Below, one piece after another: positions 6,410-7,758 of a stretch of 7,758 nucleotides of DNA. The stretch's first letter is position 1. Every line of letters starts with the position of its first letter. Location: contig NHDJ01000138.1 of the NCBI GenBank assembly GCA_002167265.1, positions 10,487-18,244 of the forward strand, in the 5' to 3' direction. This DNA is from Verrucomicrobia bacterium TMED56 (GTDB lineage: Bacteria; Verrucomicrobiota; Verrucomicrobiia; Opitutales; Seribacteraceae). The position numbers and the translations under genes are program-made. The notes beneath the pieces were generated by a model, which saw only the letters and a program-made list of their open reading frames with translations, did no database searches and was not told the origin of the DNA.

Positions 6410-7691
6410 AGGAAGTGGCAGCCGACAAAGCCTGCTCAATATCAGCAATGATATCATCGGAGTGCTCTATGCCGATAGACAAACGGACCAGTTCTGGGCT
6501 GATTCCACCCGCTTTTTGCTGTTCCTCATTCAACTGTGAATGCGTTGTGGTGGCCGGATGAATTGCCAGACTCTTCGCATCCCCGACATTCGCGAGATGA
6601 GAGAAAAGTTTTAGATGGTCGATAAACTTGGGTCCCGCCTCTGTTCCTCCCCTGATACCAAAAACCACCATCGATCCACCTTTTCCGTCCAAATACTTTT
6701 GATTGAGAGTATTCATCGGATCTCCTTCCAACCCGGGAAAACGGACCCACTCCACGGAGGCGTGATCTTGAAGGTACTTTGCAACCTTCAGGGCGTTTTC
6801 ACAATGACGCTCCATGCGTAAAGGAAGGGTTTCAATGCCCTGAATAAACTGCCAGGAATTATCCGGGGAAATACAGGCTCCCAAGTTACGCAGGGGAACG
6901 GTGCGCATTCTGAGAATAAAAGCGAGGGGAGCGAGAGGCTCAGGCAGATCATGTCCCCAGCGAAGTCCATGGTAGCTATTATCCGGCTCGTCGTATAGTG
7001 GAAAGTTTCCGTTTTTCCAGTTAAAAGTCCCTGAGTCCACGACCACGCCACCAATTCCGTTACCATGCCCGCCCAGCCATTTAGTTAAGGAATGAACCAC
7101 GATTGCTGCACCATGCTCGATCGGACGGGTCAGGTATGGAGTGGAAAAGGTGCTGTCCACAATGGTTGGAATACCATGATCAAGACCGATTTTGGAAATC
7201 GCTTCAATATCAGCAACATCTAGTCCCGGATTGCTCACGGTCTCACAAAAGAGTGCCTTGGTCTTGTCGGTGATAGCAGCCGCATAATTTTGCGGATCAT
7301 TTGGATCCACGAATTTTACCTTGATTCCAAATTTGGGAAGAATGTCGTTAAACTGGGTGTAGGTTCCACCGTATAGATTGTTGGCGGAAACAATTTCATC
7401 CCCTTCCTGTGCCATGTTGATGATGGAGTAGAATACCCCGCTGGTTCCAGATGCCAGTCCCAGAGCAGCAGCCCCACCATCTAGGGCGGCTACACGCTGT
7501 TCGAGGACATCGGTGGTCGGGTTCATTAGGCGGGTATAAATATTTCCCAGCTCGCGCAATCCAAAAAGATTGGCTGCGTGCTCAGTGTCGTTAAACACAA
7601 AGGAACTGGTCTTGTACAAAGGAACTGCACAGGAATTGGTTGTGGCTTCGGGCTGGTATCCCGCATGGAGGCATTGAGTTTCTAATTTCAT
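6408..7691 (-). CDS. metY: O-acetylhomoserine aminocarboxypropyltransferase (O-acetylhomoserine sulfhydrylase)
   Basis: A 427-residue cytoplasmic PLP enzyme of the Cys/Met metabolism family, at the normal MetY length. It converts O-acetylhomoserine plus sulfide to homocysteine and acetate, the direct sulfhydrylation route to methionine and hence SAM. The N-terminus 'MKLETQCLHAGYQP' matches the family start, so the ATG at 7689-7691 is well supported. Motifs: 'VPLYKTSSFVF' (23-33), 'YTRLMNPTTDVLE' (52-64), 'ASGTSG' (80-85), 'NNLYGGTY' (104-111), 'VDSTFSTPYL' (178-187), PLP-lysine motif 'SLTKWLGGHG' (201-210; Lys204), 'YHGLRWG' and C-terminal 'VRLSIGIEHSDDI'. The MetY-specific insert around 'NGNFPLYDEPDNSYHGLRW' favours MetY over cystathionine gamma-synthase or MetB/MetZ. 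It heads a probable two-gene unit with the DUF1475-like gene. No Shine-Dalgarno is visible before its ATG. Confidence 0.95.
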   Translation of the reverse strand: MKLETQCLHAGYQPEATTNSCAVPLYKTSSFVFNDTEHAANLFGLRELGNIYTRLMNPTTDVLEQRVAALDGGAAALGLASGTSGVFYSIINMAQEGDEIVSANNLYGGTYTQFNDILPKFGIKVKFVDPNDPQNYAAAITDKTKALFCETVSNPGLDVADIEAISKIGLDHGIPTIVDSTFSTPYLTRPIEHGAAIVVHSLTKWLGGHGNGIGGVVVDSGTFNWKNGNFPLYDEPDNSYHGLRWGHDLPEPLAPLAFILRMRTVPLRNLGACISPDNSWQFIQGIETLPLRMERHCENALKVAKYLQDHASVEWVRFPGLEGDPMNTLNQKYLDGKGGSMVVFGIRGGTEAGPKFIDHLKLFSHLANVGDAKSLAIHPATTTHSQLNEEQQKAGGISPELVRLSIGIEHSDDIIADIEQALSAATS

Positions 7692-7730
7692 AATCTGGTA
7701 ATACGGGTAAGGGTGATCAAAATAGTAGTT

Positions 7731-7736
7731 AGTATA
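7731..7736 (-). promoter_or_regulatory. Possible -10 element upstream of metY
   Basis: On the minus strand TATACT (5 of 6 match to TATAAT) lies about 40 nt upstream of the metY ATG. The matching -35 box would fall at or beyond the window edge and cannot be judged. The 67 bp upstream of metY seen here contain no recognisable SAM riboswitch and no Shine-Dalgarno. Weak call from one hexamer in AT-rich sequence. Confidence 0.25.
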
Positions 7737-7758
7737 CTGTAAAAGTTTTACTTTAAAT

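Noticed and set aside
7692..7758. Possible SAM riboswitch or other methionine-responsive leader before metY
   Set aside because: Only 67 bp are available and no SAM-riboswitch core could be recognised; a leader further upstream would be outside the window.

Overview
The window looks like chromosome of a free-living bacterium of the Planctomycetota–Verrucomicrobiota group, with Verrucomicrobiota my first guess. The main evidence is a secreted PQQ-type beta-propeller protein with the N-terminal 'WPQWRGP..NG' signature that is abundant in those phyla. Most starts also lack a clear Shine-Dalgarno sequence. Base composition appears moderate (roughly mid-40s % GC by eye). The taxon call is an inference and no marker gene is present. 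I see no RNA genes, mobile elements or CRISPR arrays.

Left and centre (1-5960, all + strand): a compact block of seven co-directional genes. In order they are the C-terminal end of an FAD/NAD(P)-dependent amine-oxidase-like oxidoreductase (cut by the window edge), a DUF1365 protein, a cyclopropane-fatty-acid-synthase (CFA) family methyltransferase, a DUF2878 membrane protein, a DUF1295 (steroid 5-alpha-reductase-like) membrane protein, a second and quite different CFA/coclaurine-N-methyltransferase-like enzyme, and the secreted beta-propeller. Five of the six junctions overlap (4, 8, 4, 14 and 4 bp) and the sixth is a 3-bp gap, so this is almost certainly one translationally coupled operon. 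The first five genes match a widespread but poorly understood lipid-modification cluster (amine oxidase / DUF1365 / Cfa / DUF2878 / DUF1295), seen for instance in proteobacteria. The likely theme is SAM-dependent modification of the acyl chains of membrane phospholipids, with redox steps by the flavoprotein and perhaps the DUF1295 protein. The product is not known from the sequence.

Right (6039-7691, - strand): metY (O-acetylhomoserine sulfhydrylase, direct sulfur incorporation into homocysteine), followed 9 bp later by a small DUF1475-like membrane protein, apparently a two-gene unit convergent with the operon. A 78-bp AT-rich spacer (5961-6038) separates the convergent blocks. The last 67 bp of the window (7692-7758) is the metY upstream region, with one possible -10 element.

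The most interesting points are the two divergent CFA-family enzymes in one operon, the first with the bicarbonate-binding His of classical CFA synthase replaced by Gln; the attachment of a secreted beta-propeller to the end of this operon; and the possibility that the cluster makes a methylated or otherwise modified lipid rather than an ordinary cyclopropane.
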